Shown: positions 33,729 to 45,842, counted from the first letter of the stretch. The stretch is 64,000 bases of DNA from Myoxocephalus aenaeus (GCA_038501785.1 JBAMJR010000102.1:1619001-1683000); one strand, 5' to 3'. Made by a program: numbers and translations. Notes: a model not told the origin generated them from the letters alone.

Positions 33729-34138
33729 CAGTCTCTCCCAAAGACCGGGTCGGGACCGACAGGTCGGTCGCAGGAGATTTATATTTTGCAAATCTTCTTC
33801 CACAGTCTTTATTTCAAATATTTTATCTGCAGCACACAATTCTGTTTGTATTGTTCCGATAATTGTAGCGTACTTACAATATTGAATCTAATGTGGAAGT
33901 CTAGCTACCATCGGTTTCTTTAACTGACGAGAGAAAATTAAAATAGTTATCATGTGTGTACGTTTGATTAATTATGATTAATCAAACGTATATCTCAGTA
34001 AAAAACGGTCAAGAACGTGAACTTACTCACAAATGAAGTCGATGGAACATTGTATAGATAAGACCTATCGTGCATTGGGTCGTGATGGTCTGTCCTTTTT
34101 AAAAAGTGGTTCCCCAGAAAGAAGTTTGGGAAACACTG
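33729..34138. mobile_element. hAT-like MITE (CAGTGTTTCCCAAA-type ends)
   Basis: The right end reads TTTGGGAAACACTG and the left CAGTCTCTCCCAAA, followed by GACCGGGTCGGGACC, which pairs conceptually with the internal GGTCGTGATG region. From memory this resembles fish/vertebrate hAT non-autonomous elements ending CAGTG...CACTG. The target duplication is not clear (flanks diverged), so it is probably old. No coding. Confidence 0.6.
33959..33990. repeat. perfect 14-bp-arm palindrome
   Basis: TACGTTTGATTAAT, then TATG, then ATTAATCAAACGTA. It lies inside the MITE at 33729-34138. Confidence 0.85.
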
Positions 34139-34139
34139 G

Positions 34140-37100
34140 TCCTGTGAAGTGGAGGAAGCGGCCCGCTGTGATGAAGCACTGATCAAAGACGGGTTCCTAT
34201 ACTTTCTACAACATCATATAGAAAGCCTTGAATCAGCATAAAACACCAGGGCCCATTAATTTGTTGGCTGATTTATTATCCATCAGACAGTTAATTAATT
34301 TGATGAGACACAGCAGAGTGTCACTATCAAGGAGGGTCATTCCTAACAGAGGACTACATTTTTTTCCAAGGATAAAATTGTCAAGTAGATGTGTGTAGGA
34401 ATGTACTTCATTTTGGTTAAACATAAGCGAGAGAAGAATGGAAATGAAAATGGACTACGGGGACGACGTCTGTAAAAAAAGGAGATGGATGGAATATTCT
34501 GTCAAATGTTCCTATTTCCATTCTCTCACAACACCTCCAACAAATTAATCAGCAGATGAGGACAGTCAGGCAGCATCGCTAACATTTCTGGGATGACTGA
34601 CAGTTTGAAAGAGGTGGATTAATTTTGTCAAAAATGTGATGGGGGAGCCATTGGAAAAGGGAAATGAGGATGTCGGAGTCGATTTTTATGTCAAATCGTG
34701 TCAAGTTTCCATCTTTTTTCTCTCTACACACATCTGTTATTCTCTTCTTTTGGCCAATAAGATGAAGAAGAAGAAGACAAAGTTACGGAGTAGACCTCTC
34801 ATCTTTACTCGATTAATACACAAGCCATGAATGGAACAATGTGTGCGTCAGCCTTCCCACAGCCGGGTGCTCTACATACACCTCCATCCCTCACTCTATC
34901 TCTCCCTCTGTGTGTGATTTATCTATCAGTCAGAGGTAGGATTGACTCACTGCTGTACAGCAGGCCATTAAAGCCTGGGGGAGATTCACCTTGCCAGGCA
35001 GCTGGCTCAAATGAAAAGCTAAAAGAGCACATTAACTCATCAATATGAGGGCATGAAGATGAAAACAGTTGTCAAAGGCCTGCCAGAAATAACTGATCGC
35101 ATAATGCCGCTCTATTGTATGTAAGTGAGGTCACGGGAGTCAAACAGCAGCTAAAGACACACGGAAGTGAGAACACAGAGTCCTGGCCGTCTTTGATAGG
35201 CGCGCCCCTCTGAAAAGGTCTCTGTAAGAACGCTGCCGAGTGTGTCATCTTCAAAACGAGCTATTAATATGTCATGCAGCACGCTGAGATTAGAGCGCTG
35301 CTTTTACTTAGTGTTGTCAAAGCCGTTAGACAACATGTTCATTAACCCGTTCAAGCAGTTTTAGTTTGTGGTTGAAATGCATTTTTTCCCGCAGCTCATC
35401 CTCGTCCGGATCGCCGCCTATTTTATGAAGCGCAGGCGGCAGGAAGTCAAACCGTTTCAAGCATTTCTCTCCTCTTTGTGTCTGGCGCGGTCCTGTGAAC
35501 ACACAAAGACATCTCCTGAATGGGGCTCGCTATGCAGCATGAAACACTGTGTGCAGAACACATTAGCGTCGGGCATCCTAGAGCGGCTCCATCACTCAAT
35601 AGCAGTCACAAACCATTTACCACATGGTGGGGGAAGCTGCTTCCACGGCGGAGGAGAGTCCCTCCGACCGTCTCAAGTATCACGGCGTGAGTATCACAAC
35701 CCGCTGGAGAGGTCCGCGCACGTAGTTTCTGTTTATTTCGCTCTTGTGCGTTTCTCTCTTGTTATCAGTTGTGCTGAAAGCCATTCCAGCATCAATCCAT
35801 TTAGTTAATTGGGCTTCAATTGGAAAAGCTCATATCTGTAACACGTGCAAATTTAATTTGATACCAGAATACATTAAGTTATGTCAGTTTTAGTTGCAAT
35901 TACACGTGCATCACTAGGCAACAAACTCTGCAAACCTGGAAAAACACCCACAGTCCTTTTCAGCATGTCAGCAGTTTGGTTTATTTGCTTTATTCGCCGA
36001 CTTGTTCAACACTGAAGAATTCATCTCTCTTGCACACCGCACTGTAGAACCAATGCATCTTTACATTGGATGCTTTCTCAAAAAAACTTGTCTTGTCAAG
36101 CATGTAATGTGTTTATATGTTAGAATACACAATCTGTTATCTTCCAACTTACATACAGACAAAACTAATTGGATGCCGTTAATTTATTTCATGACGTTTT
36201 TTAGTGTTTCTGTCAGATCCCACGTCCACAGTCCTCAAGGTTTCTCTTTTTTTTTCCTCATCTGAACAAATTCCAAATTAATTCTATCACGCACCATCCC
36301 TCTGTGCTCTGAGTGGAGGTCATTTCTGCACACAATTACGTCAGAAATGAAGTAGACAGGGGAGATAAATTTATTCTTAATGTAAATCACTCTCCCACTT
36401 CCAACTGAATGTATAATGGATTGTGTCACCTCAGTAATAATCCTGTTAAACAATTCCAAAGAACTTGGGGACAAAGGAGACTTCAGATAAAGGCTGTTTT
36501 AGGTATCTCTGCCTCCGGAAAATCCTCTGTGGGACTGAGGAGCGGGGGGAGGGGGGGGATCATGATGAGTTGATAAATAAATAAGAAGCCCTGAATATTT
36601 GCTAGTACATGTGCTCAAAAAGACAGAGGGGAAAGGGAGGGAGAGAAAGGGAGAGACGGAGGGAGATAGAGAATTGGATGTAGAGGCAGAAGGAGGCCTC
36701 AGGCTAGAATCGGTCTTGTCAAACCTGAGACCTTTAACTGGGTCCTGAATTCTGTCAACACGATTCTTTCACAGTCTTACACCATTTCCATCTGGGGCCC
36801 GTTTCAGTGAGGATAGCTCGGGGATGTTGGAGGGTGATTGGAGACCTGCGGTCTTCAGACGCTGACATTGACATTGGCTCCAGCCTCACAAATCTGAGCC
36901 AGGAATATGAAGCAGCAGATGTGGGGAAACCGTTTTATAGGCCTGGTATTTTGCCTGCTCCCGAACCACGCCAGACGAGCAGACTGATAAAAGACGGCTG
37001 ATAAAAGACGGGAGGAGGCTTGTGCGCCAGGCGCCGGGGGGCAGATTAACACATAAATGTATTTGTGGTTTAAGCTCTGAGGAGATGTTACATAACCACA

Positions 37101-37424
37101 GGCGGTTTTAACAAAGCAACTCCGTCTGCAGGTCAGAGGGAACATTTCATTTGAAGTTCTAAATGAAGGATAACTATTAGATTATCTTTAATATGTGTTA
37201 TTTGCATGATGGGCTGTAATTGTGTGTAGATAACTGTTTATCTCTTTGGGTTGGTCGTCTAGAAGTCAGCTATGAGCTGAGGGCGACGCTCTCCTGTGAT
37301 GTAACCTGATGCAATGCAGCACACTGGAGAATGTGATGCAAGGGTTATGTTTATAGAGACACCATGTTTTAGTGCTGGTTGATGTACTTTTGTTTGGTGG
37401 TCTTGTTTATTTGTTTTACTTCTA
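34140..37424. other. unique-looking non-coding DNA
   Basis: A plus-strand 146-codon ORF (35368-35808) has no recognised domain. A purine-rich block lies at about 36620-36675. Nothing else supported. Confidence 0.4.
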
Positions 37425-37972
37425 TGTAGGTGTGATGGGGGGATGAAACAAACACCACCTGGCGACTTACACCCCAAGAAATACAAGTTTAATGACCCAA
37501 AGATATAGTTTCAGAATTGTTATGGACACACAGATTCTTTACTGATATTTGGCCAGACATGTTTCGGGAAAATAACCCAGAAGTTTATTAAAGGACTCAA
37601 TGAAAACCATCACAAACAAACAACTAAAAGCCAACACCACCTGGCGACTTACACCCCAAGAAAAGCAGAAACAAGCAAAACGGAGGAAACAGCAACACAG
37701 CAGCAGGTGAACCTTCAAATGATGAACAGAGATTAAAAAGGTAACACAACGCTGCAAAATAATACAAATTAAGATTGTGACTATTACCGCCTCACATATG
37801 TGGTAAGTAGTCAGATGGCAGGGCAATAAAGGAAACTCTGAAACTCACCATGAGGTCAGGGCCCAAAGGGGAGCGAGCCCATGACAACAGGGGCCTTATA
37901 TACCGGCGTTGATTGAGCCAGCCTGAGGGCAAAACCCTACACTTCCTTCTCTGGAGAGCATTCCCCACTACA
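37425..37972 (-). mobile_element. candidate solo LTR / mini transcription unit, minus strand
   Basis: Ends TGTAG...CTACA. Read on the minus strand: TATA-like GGTATATAAGG (about 37905-37894), a short leader ending CATG, splice donor GTGAGT at 37848-37843, acceptor TTTTGCAG with the exon resuming at 37751 (97-bp intron), and AATAAA at 37589-37584. A 30-bp segment (AACACCACCTGGCGACTTAC plus 10 bp) is duplicated exactly at 37451-37480 and 37633-37662. This could be an LTR with its own intron, or a small non-coding gene. No 5-bp target duplication was found, so the class is tentative. Confidence 0.4.
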
Positions 37973-37978
37973 TAGGCT

Positions 37979-38020
37979 TTGTGTGTGTGTGTATATATAT
38001 ATATATATACATATACATAT
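37979..38020. repeat. (TG)n(TA)n microsatellite
   Basis: GT units followed by TA units and ACATATACATATG. Confidence 0.9.
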
Positions 38021-38047
38021 GTATGGTGTGCTATAGTTGCACAAACT

Positions 38048-38102
38048 GACTCTGGTGGCCCAGTGGTTAAAGCAAGAGGTTGCCTACTTGCCATGTGTCA
38101 TA
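38048..38102 (+). mobile_element. SINE head fragment
   Basis: GGTGGCCCAGTGGTTAAAGC fits a tRNA-type A box (TGGCNNAGTGG) at the start of a SINE. The sequence is interrupted about 50 bp later by the tail of a LINE, so the B box is missing. Confidence 0.45.
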
Positions 38103-38875
38103 TGGATGGATGGATGGATATATACTTTATTCATCTCCAAGGGGAAATGTGTTGTCGAAGTAGCAGCTTACAGACACAACAATAAAAATAACAGGGATGA
38201 AAGATATATACAGCGCAGAGAGTATTCATTTAGGAAATACAATTTAAACAATAGAGAAAGTGCACAAATGCAAAGTATGTGTAGAGTATGAAGTGTATAT
38301 AAACATAAACATGTACAGTGGGTAACAAACAGCTAAAGCAGATATTGATGTTGATTAATTATTTTACAGAGGATCTGGCCAGAGGACTTATTGTAAAGTC
38401 TTATTGCCGTAAGGCAGAAATGTTCTCCTGTTTCTGTCCTTGTGGCAGAGGAGCTGGATGAATTTTTTGGAGAAAGTGCTCTGCTGTAGGTGGTGGAATA
38501 TGAATATATATATATGTCCCTGCAGTAGGTGGTGAGAGGGTGGTCCGGGTTGTCCAATATGGACACTCATTTCTTCAGTGTCTTCCTCTCCACCACCTGT
38601 TCCTGATAGTCCTGCTTGAAGCCGATGATGGAGCCGGCCTTCTTCACCAGTTTGTTAAGTCTGTTGGTGTCACCGGCTCCAATGCTGCTCCCCAGCAGAC
38701 AATGGAGACGTACAGGGCGCTGGTCACAACCGACTGGTAGAACATCTCCAGCATCTTGCTGCACACGTTGAAGGATCGAAGCTTCCTCAGGAAAAAGAGT
38801 CGACTTATCCCCTTCTTGTAGACAGCGTTGATGTTGTCCTTCCAGTTCAGTCGGCTGTCGATGGAAACACACATA
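38103..38875 (-). mobile_element. 5'-truncated CR1/L2-like LINE, frameshifted
   Basis: The minus-strand 3' end carries GGAT units next to TATACTTTATTCATCTCC (tail of a LINE). Upstream, three minus frames together spell the C-terminal RT region: RLNWKDNINAVYKKGISRLF and FLRKLRSFNVC (frame 1, from about 38874), GAGDTNRLNKLVKKAGSIIG (frame 2, about 38700-38620), and MSILDNPDHPL followed by RLYNKSSGQI (frame 3, about 38566-38370). At least two frameshifts separate them, so this is a dead copy. It is related to but clearly distinct from the RT at 2074-3603. Confidence 0.85.
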
Positions 38876-38995
38876 TCACATAAAGTCTACATGTAGGTAT
38901 CAGTATTACATTATTTGGCTAAGAAAGTCAAAGAGCAACTACTCGAACCTGAAAATTTATTTTCACAGCAAGACACTGGCCTTCTGTTGCATATA

Positions 38996-39245
38996 TTCAA
39001 TTCAGTTTATTTTATATAGCCCAACATCACAAATACAAGTTTGCCTCGGAGGGCTTTACAATCTGTACACATAACATCCTGTCCCGGGACCTCACATCGG
39101 ATCAGGAAAAACTCCCCCAATAAAGATAGTAAAACCCTTTCACAGGGAAAAAGGGGAAGAAACCTGAGGGAGCATCAGCAGGGCCATGGCAGCAGGCAGG
39201 ACCGGTTCCATATAGTTGTCATTATTAATGAACACAATGAAATCC
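38996..39245 (-). mobile_element. fish LINE 3'-end-type dispersed repeat
   Basis: Contains TTTATATAGCCCAACATCAC, GGAGGGCTTTACAATCTGTA and CTCACATCGGATCAGGAAAA in order. I recognise this from memory as a very common teleost repeat, probably a LINE 3' UTR read on the minus strand. The family is not certain. Confidence 0.6.
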
Positions 39246-39469
39246 TGTCATTGAGAGGATAAAGATGGGGTTATTCTATATTTTTTGTAATTGTCAATGA
39301 ATCCCCAAAAAGATAAAAACAACAATGCATTAGTGTCTGTACCTTTTGACTTCTCCAGCCTAAATCTTTAAAACCATTTTATTGTTAAATTTTTCTAAAA
39401 AAGGATCAGTAATTACCTTAAACAGCTGGGGACACTAGTTTTTAACAAAAGTAAAAAATTACAAATGTG

Positions 39470-39593
39470 TATTAATCCCCATCTGAAAATAGTCTCCATC
39501 AAATGCACTACTGTGTGAGTACTGGTGGTTTACTGCTACATTATTGGGTAAATAGTGCATTTGATGGAGACTATTTCCAGATGTGGATTAATA
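39470..39593. repeat. inverted repeat, 41-bp arms
   Basis: Arms 39470-39510 and 39553-39593 are reverse complements with two mismatches (core AGTCTCCATCAAATGCACTA), around a 42-bp loop. It may be part of a fish palindromic MITE or a hairpin RNA. Seen directly. Confidence 0.88.
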
Positions 39594-39599
39594 CTCATA

Positions 39600-40754
39600 T
39601 AATATAACTCAATACTTAATACACTAGTGAGTGTTTACAGTAGCAGGGCAGCATATGTGGGCGTTCATGGGATTTGTTGACAATACTAAATTCTCAATTT
39701 CTCCACGATAGCTTTCCATAGAGAATGGTTGTTTGCTGCTACTTTAATGCCTCGAGTCTCCTATATTCCTCCTTTAATCTTTGTTTGTCCACCATTGGCC
39801 CCCTATTTTCTTCTTCCAAGTAATATTTTGTTGCTTTCCTCAGAGGATATTGAGTTAATTTTGTATAATTGTATTAGTAGGCTTACTTTTAATCAGCACT
39901 TTACCACTGAGAGCCTCCAATTTAAAAGGAGCCCTATTGTGAAAGAAGGCACAAACACAGAGTGACACACATTGTGTGGAGACATACATTTATATTTTAA
40001 AGCTGAAACAAATATACCGTGCACTCGACTCCCTGTTCCTGTTAAAGGAGGAGGGAAGAGAGGAGCCTGGCGAGGTCTGATAAGGCTCTGTAACAGTAAT
40101 ATTAACGCTCATTAATTGAGAGTCTAGAGGTAATTGCTAAGTTTCCTGCAGGCTGACAACGTTGTTAATGCTGACGACTGTCAAACTGACAAACAACAAG
40201 TTGTGGAATATGGATTTTCGTCCCTCTCAGCGTGTGTTAATAACCCACCATCTGAGCATTGCCAAGGGAAGCTGTCAAGATGGCATCAGTGATAAAATGT
40301 TAACATGTGACAAAAACACACCTGCCCGCGAGAAGAACAATTCAATTGGAAATTTAATTTGTACGACTATCACGGAAACCTTTTTCCTTAATTCTCACCT
40401 GGGGGGAAGTAATATTGATTAAGAAGAAAAGAAGAGGAGGACACTTTTTTTTTTCTTGACGTGGTTTCTGTTGGTGAGCTGACGGCCAATCAAAGACAAG
40501 AGATTGACATCATTGAAACGCAGAAGAACGCCTGTACAGTCTCATTCCTGATGGCATGGCAGCGGCCATGTGGTACACAGCGGGGGACAAAACATCTTCC
40601 ACAGATCATGTCTGCTGTACAGTCAGATGTGAGTGAGTAAAACTGAGTGAAAACCAAAATGTAAACTATGAATCTGCACAGTGGCGGTTTCATTGCCAAC
40701 ATATTCAGGAGCCTTTTGAGAGGAAGTTCAAGATGAAGAATTTGAACAAGCCAC
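39600..40754. other. unique-looking non-coding DNA
   Basis: No gene or repeat recognised. Confidence 0.4.
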
Positions 40755-41970
40755 GTTGTACACCATGCCCCCTGCGCCTATTATCGGACGTGAAAATCCT
40801 CAACATTTTGTTTTAACGTTTCCTTAATTATCTCCGGAACCACATCGTTGTTTAACTTCATTTAAAGTTCTACACTACCGCAACCATTGTGAGAAGATAC
40901 ATCTGGTGTAATAATTAAAGTAACCGTTAAGTTTGAGTACTTACGTAAACCCCGACGACCCTACGTCAGCTGCGTCAGCTTGCAACGGCGGCCAAAACGG
41001 TTTCACAAGATCCTTCATAAGTATCCCTTATGCCGTGTTCACACCAAAAGAGTTGCGAATATTCGCAACGCCACTTCGCCTATATCGCGCCGCCCGGCAA
41101 AAAACTCGCTCTAGTGGTTAATTCGTTTTTCGCAACCATCGCTGGGGAAAGGGGGCGGGGCTTATCTCCATGTCAGTGAAAACATTTACTATTTCCGCCA
41201 TTGACCATGTAAATAACCACTAGTTCTGCTTTATACTTGTTGAGAAAGTCCCACAAACGTCGGAACATCAAACGCCCCCGTGACTGGGTTCATAATATTA
41301 TCCGTAGTCGCACACAGCTCCGACTCCTCCGGGACGAGTGTCTGAATGAAGCCGCTTCCAGCGCTCCTTCAGGACCAGCAGTCTGATTTGGTGACGGCAG
41401 AACGGCGGTGATGCCGGGCGGAGCTTCTCAACGCTGATTGGCTTTCGCAACTCCGCGTCGGGCGAATTTTTCGCTGGCGATGAATTATTTAAAAAAGCGA
41501 AAAAGCGGAGTTGCGAATATTCGCAACGCCATTTCGCCAGTATCGCGCCGCCCGGCGAAAAATCCGCTTTTTCGCAACCTAACGCGGCTGTGCATTGACT
41601 TAACATGTAATCTGGACGCGCGAATATTTCGCAACTCTTTTGGTGTGAACACGGTATTACAATGTCGGATTTCACTAACAAACACATCTCAGTAACCGTA
41701 CGGGCTTGTGGGATTCTAACAAATCACTCCGTAGCCTTATAAACCCCCTATAAGTACCTGAACGATCACAAAACGGCAAACAGTTTTGTTCTTTTTGTCC
41801 TTGTTCTGTGACTTTCGTGTAGCCCCCACCTTTCTAAAAACAAGTCACACATTAAGAGGGAGGGCTTATGCAAATTTAAAGATCAGTTTTTTGACAAATA
41901 AATTCTGAAAAAAATGATATAAAATAACACAATTATTAAACTCATTTGGGGTTCATACGACTACTTGAAC
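40755..41970 (+). mobile_element. dispersed repeat R2, copy B, split by a MITE
   Basis: Left part 40755-41027 and right part 41657-41970 are colinear with copies A and C (CTCCGGAACCACATCGTTG; AGTTCTACACTACCGCAACC shared with C; GTCGGATTTCACTAACAAAC; GGTTCATACGACTACTTGAA). The middle 41031-41656 is absent from copy A and is a separate element flanked by TTA. Confidence 0.75.
41031..41656. mobile_element. Harbinger-like MITE nested in R2 copy B
   Basis: The left end TGCCGTGTTCACACCAAAAG continues GAGTTGCGAA; the right end is its reverse complement (TACCGTGTTCACACC) to about 30 bp. A direct TTA lies on each side (41028-41030, 41657-41659), a 3-bp target duplication typical of PIF/Harbinger. There is an internal direct duplication of about 70 bp (41046-41120 and 41510-41580, each with TTGCGAATATTCGCAACGCC). 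The reading frames present do not encode a transposase. Related partial copy at 13269-13663. Confidence 0.88.
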
Positions 41971-44900
41971 TATATGAATGCGAGGGAAAAAGAGGCACAG
42001 ACCCCAATATGGACCAACGGTTTACAAATGGTTAATGACCGCATGCTAGATAATCACAGTTTACCTCATCACAAAAAGATAAGACCACACGCTTAAATGT
42101 AATATTGACAGCAGTCTTCTGCACGGTGGAGTTGTACATGTTGCACTCTTGTTTAGTGGAGATTTGTTTGTTGCATTCTTTATAGACGCAGTGTGAGAGG
42201 CGGCTGGACCATGAATCAAATGTCCCATGGAGTAAACATGTGCTGAGAAGCTGCAGAGAAACAATATGTCTGCCAGGGTATTTACTGCAGCTTATTAGGT
42301 CATCCCAGAAATAGGAACAAAAACAGGAACGAAGTCAAAGTCAAGCAGAGAAAGTTAAGAAAATGTATCTTATCGCTGCTGCAGGATCAGACGCAAAGGG
42401 AGTGCTTATTCTTATTCACACGTCTGCATACGGCGGCCATATGAGCTCCTCCTCATTATCTTTACTTCTGCCCCTCTATCACTCTTCCCCGCCTCGGTCA
42501 TGACAAACACTCTACTAATTAGGTCATCATCAGGGTCATCATTGCCATCCCAAACACAGTTCCCTTCATCTCTATCATCCTACAAGCACCGGCTGTCAGC
42601 GGCGGATGCGGCAGGCATCGGGCGGCGGAGGCGTTCACGATGTCTGATGCGTGTTGATGAGTGATGCCGTCTGACGGCTGATGTTGGGTGAAGCGTACAG
42701 TAATGGGGAGACAGAGGTCAGAGAAACCATTACCACAGTGGGGAGGGAGGGGCAGGGGAAGGGAGAGCGGGAAGTACGCTGTTGTCTTCTCCAACTGTGG
42801 GGCGGGGCCGCTGTCCTTCTGTCATGACTTAACGTCTGCGTGCTGGCTTTGCATTCATTATGGGGGGGGGGCTCATCATAAATACATGACAGGGGTGGCA
42901 TGGCGTAAAATGTTGCAGTGTCTTTTTGGAGGCAAAGGGGAAGGTTACTTTGTTGTTTTATGGAGGGGTTTTGTGCAATGTGTCTCTTTGTCCTTCCTCT
43001 CCGGTGGCGAGTGTTTGTTACCTGAGGTGAAGTGGTCGAGTCTGCCAGGAACCAAGACACACGTCAGCACTCAGCACAACACAAACACATACATATGTAA
43101 GATGACACACTGCACTCTTCCCTTTACGCTGATGAAGATCTGCTTAAATAAGGCTCTAAATTTGCATTAATTCTCGACCGACACGTGAATTGACCCCAAT
43201 CCTGTCGTGCAAATAACTCTAGCATGGGAATAATAATAGCAGCTCCTCAGATCAGGCGGCACGTAATTATTGTGCCTGACCTCTCCGCGCACTTACTGAC
43301 TACACACAACACGCGTGACGCCAGCGAGTGCGTTCCATCTATCAGCGTTGTTCGTCACTTTGTTGTCCTCACGACAAGGTTACCATAGCATTACGCCGAC
43401 GCTCCTCGGCGAAGACGCCACGTGTTGTTGCAAGGTTATAACTCAATGACAGTTGACGCCAATGGATCCCTCTTATTATGATGAGTTGGAACACCTTGAT
43501 ATCCACTGCAACATTAGCACGCCATCTGGAAGGGTAATGTGACGTCCTCTGGAGTCGAGGTTTGGGCCCTTGCTGCGCGCAGCCTTGTTGACTAATATTT
43601 CTTTGTGAGGAAATAAAGAGCAGAGGCATTGAGAAGTGAAGGACACGGCGGAGCAAAGGAGGGAGGAAAGGGGAGGAAGGAGACCCTTCGATCTGAAACG
43701 GGAGGACAAGGCGGCAGCGGGTGGATTCATCACACAGCCGGGATGTCTTGTTCCGACACTAATTTTGGGCCCAAAGCTGTGGGTAATGAACACGTCCTGT
43801 GACAAATGGGGGAATCGTAGCAGTTGAAGCGTTGTTGGGGACACATTTGCATGCCAGCAGACCGCCGTGACACCACCTGGTGTCTGGAGACGTCGGGACG
43901 TGCGAGGGGAGAGAGAGCATCGCTCCAGAAGCGTGAATCAAACGCCGCCCTCGCCAGTTGAATCTCGCCGGTCAGAGTTTTGTGGTTTTAAAATGTCTGA
44001 AACAAACCGCACTGATGACAAATGCATGTGATTTATGAACTCTGTTACCCCGAGTGCTTAAATGTAAACGGGGATGATTAGGAGCCATTCGGACAAAATC
44101 AGGCCCGGGTTGTAATTTTCATCACTGTGGTTTTGTCACAGCACACAATATGAGAAATCCTGTCCCGCCCACTTCAAATTAGCTTAATGCGTCTTGATCC
44201 TCGCTGACCGCGTGCTTTCTGAATGACCTATTCTTATTTAGCTGATTTTCACAGCGGCTCAGAGGTAATGATTTCGCCTGAGACGTATGAATGATGGAAT
44301 GATTGAGTCATGCAGAGCAGTTAAGACCTGCTAAACTCATTTAGACTAACTGCATCTGAAAAACCGCCATTGTGAAAGTCTCAGTCATCATGTATCAGTC
44401 CTATTTAGGCTCACTGCATTGGGCGAAGGCAGAGACAGGTCTCTGGTTTATCTCAGGGCACACATATAGAGACAGATAACCTGTGCTGTTCTCCCTATGT
44501 GTTTTACTTCCAAAGTGTTAACATAGATAAACAGCCAGCCAAACTCCTTTCCAAGAGCCAGGAATGCGGGCGTACTTGCTCCTTTATTGACTTCCAACAT
44601 CAAATCATCTTGACAACGTTGAATCACAGTGAAACTAGAAAAGAAAATACAAAACATCTTAACTGAATAGCAGATAAACATTAACAGCCTTATGTTCACA
44701 ATTCACCTTGAAATGCTAACAAAAGTCACTATTCCTAATTATACAACACGTGAAGAATATAAAACACTTAGTCATCGCTTTCTGAGGAATACAGGCGAAG
44801 GATTACTGTGGATTAAACATGGGGTGTCGCACAGCCATGACCATCCTCCCTGCAGTTTACAGCCCTTAACTTCCTACTTCCTGTTTCTCACTTCCTGCTT

Positions 44901-44985
44901 CATTACAGTGCCAAAATAAAAGCGCTACATCCATTTATGCATGAAACAATTAAAACACATGACAGTTAATTCAAACACTTCTTTA
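41971..44985. other. unique-looking non-coding DNA
   Basis: ORFs of 95-160 codons at 42635-43170 and 43369-43844 overlap each other on both strands and lack recognisable domains. No TIRs or SSR arrays of note. Confidence 0.4.
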
Positions 44986-44989
44986 ACAT

Positions 44990-45203
44990 ATGCAGGGTAG
45001 AACATAACCATTCACGCTGACATTCAAACCTACGGCCAATGTAGGTCCAATTGACCTGAGCTGCAGGTCTTTGGACTGTGGAGGAAGCCGGAGAACCCGG
45101 AGGGAACCCATGCTGCCACGGGAAGCATGGGTCCACACAGAAGGGCCGATCGAACCCTAGCTGTGAGGTGACAGTGATATCACTACACCACCGTGCAGTC
45201 CAC
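44990..45203 (-). mobile_element. tRNA-derived SINE, minus strand
   Basis: On the minus strand the head reads TGCACGGTGGTGTAGTGATA (A box), then a B-box-like GGGTTCGATCGGCCC about 40 bp on. The body includes the reverse of CAGGTCTTTGGACTGTGGAG and GAGAACCCGGAGGGAACCC, then GACATTCAAACCTACGGCCA toward its 3' end. This matches, from memory, a very common fish SINE. It is diverged but nearly full length. Confidence 0.8.
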
Positions 45204-45391
45204 CTCTCACCCTGATGACCTGTCCAAGTCTGGACACTTTTTTCAATTCTATTTGTTGTTGATACAATATCGGCACCTGGTGAGCTGCATGAACAACACG
45301 TTTCTCTTATGTGATGATCCTGATTAGCACTCAAAGGGAGGAACTACCAGTGATCAGCGGTTTGGATAACGGAATGGAAAGTTGCAATGGG

Positions 45392-45837
45392 TGTCACGTG
45401 TAGGTTCAAAGAGAGGGACCCAAACGCCAGAGCAACAGTTCAAAAATGATATATATATTTTTTTTAAACTAAGGAGAAGCCTCCAACAGGCCGAGGGAAA
45501 AAGGTCCAAGGAATCAAACAAACCGGACGGGAACAAGGAGCACAAAAACCCAAATCCGACAGGGCAAACACAGTCTACTCACAGTAGTACGCAGTGACAA
45601 ACGGTACAATCTGACAAGGGGACAGGAGACAAACAGGGTTTAAATACAGGAGGAAGGTAACGAGGCACAGGTGGAAAACAATGAGGGCAGCACAGGTGAA
45701 GGGAATACACAATCAGGAAACAAGGCGGACAGACAATCACGGACAATCACGGGGGCAGGAAGTACAGGAACACAGAGGACACACAAGACACGGACTTCAC
45801 AATAAAACAGGAACCCAGAAAAACCCAAACCGTGACA
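45392..45837 (-). mobile_element. solo LTR (Gypsy-like) with 5-bp target duplication
   Basis: Starts TGTCACG and ends CGTGACA, the TG...CA rule of LTRs. Directly left is ATGGG (45387-45391) and directly right is ATGGG (45838-45842), a perfect 5-bp duplication. Read on the minus strand it has a TATA-like GTATTTAAACCC near 45650-45639. No internal retroelement sequence or second LTR is present, so it is a solo LTR left by recombination. The 446-bp length and the TGTCACG end suggest Gypsy; the family is not verified. Confidence 0.82.
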
Positions 45838-45842
45838 ATGGG

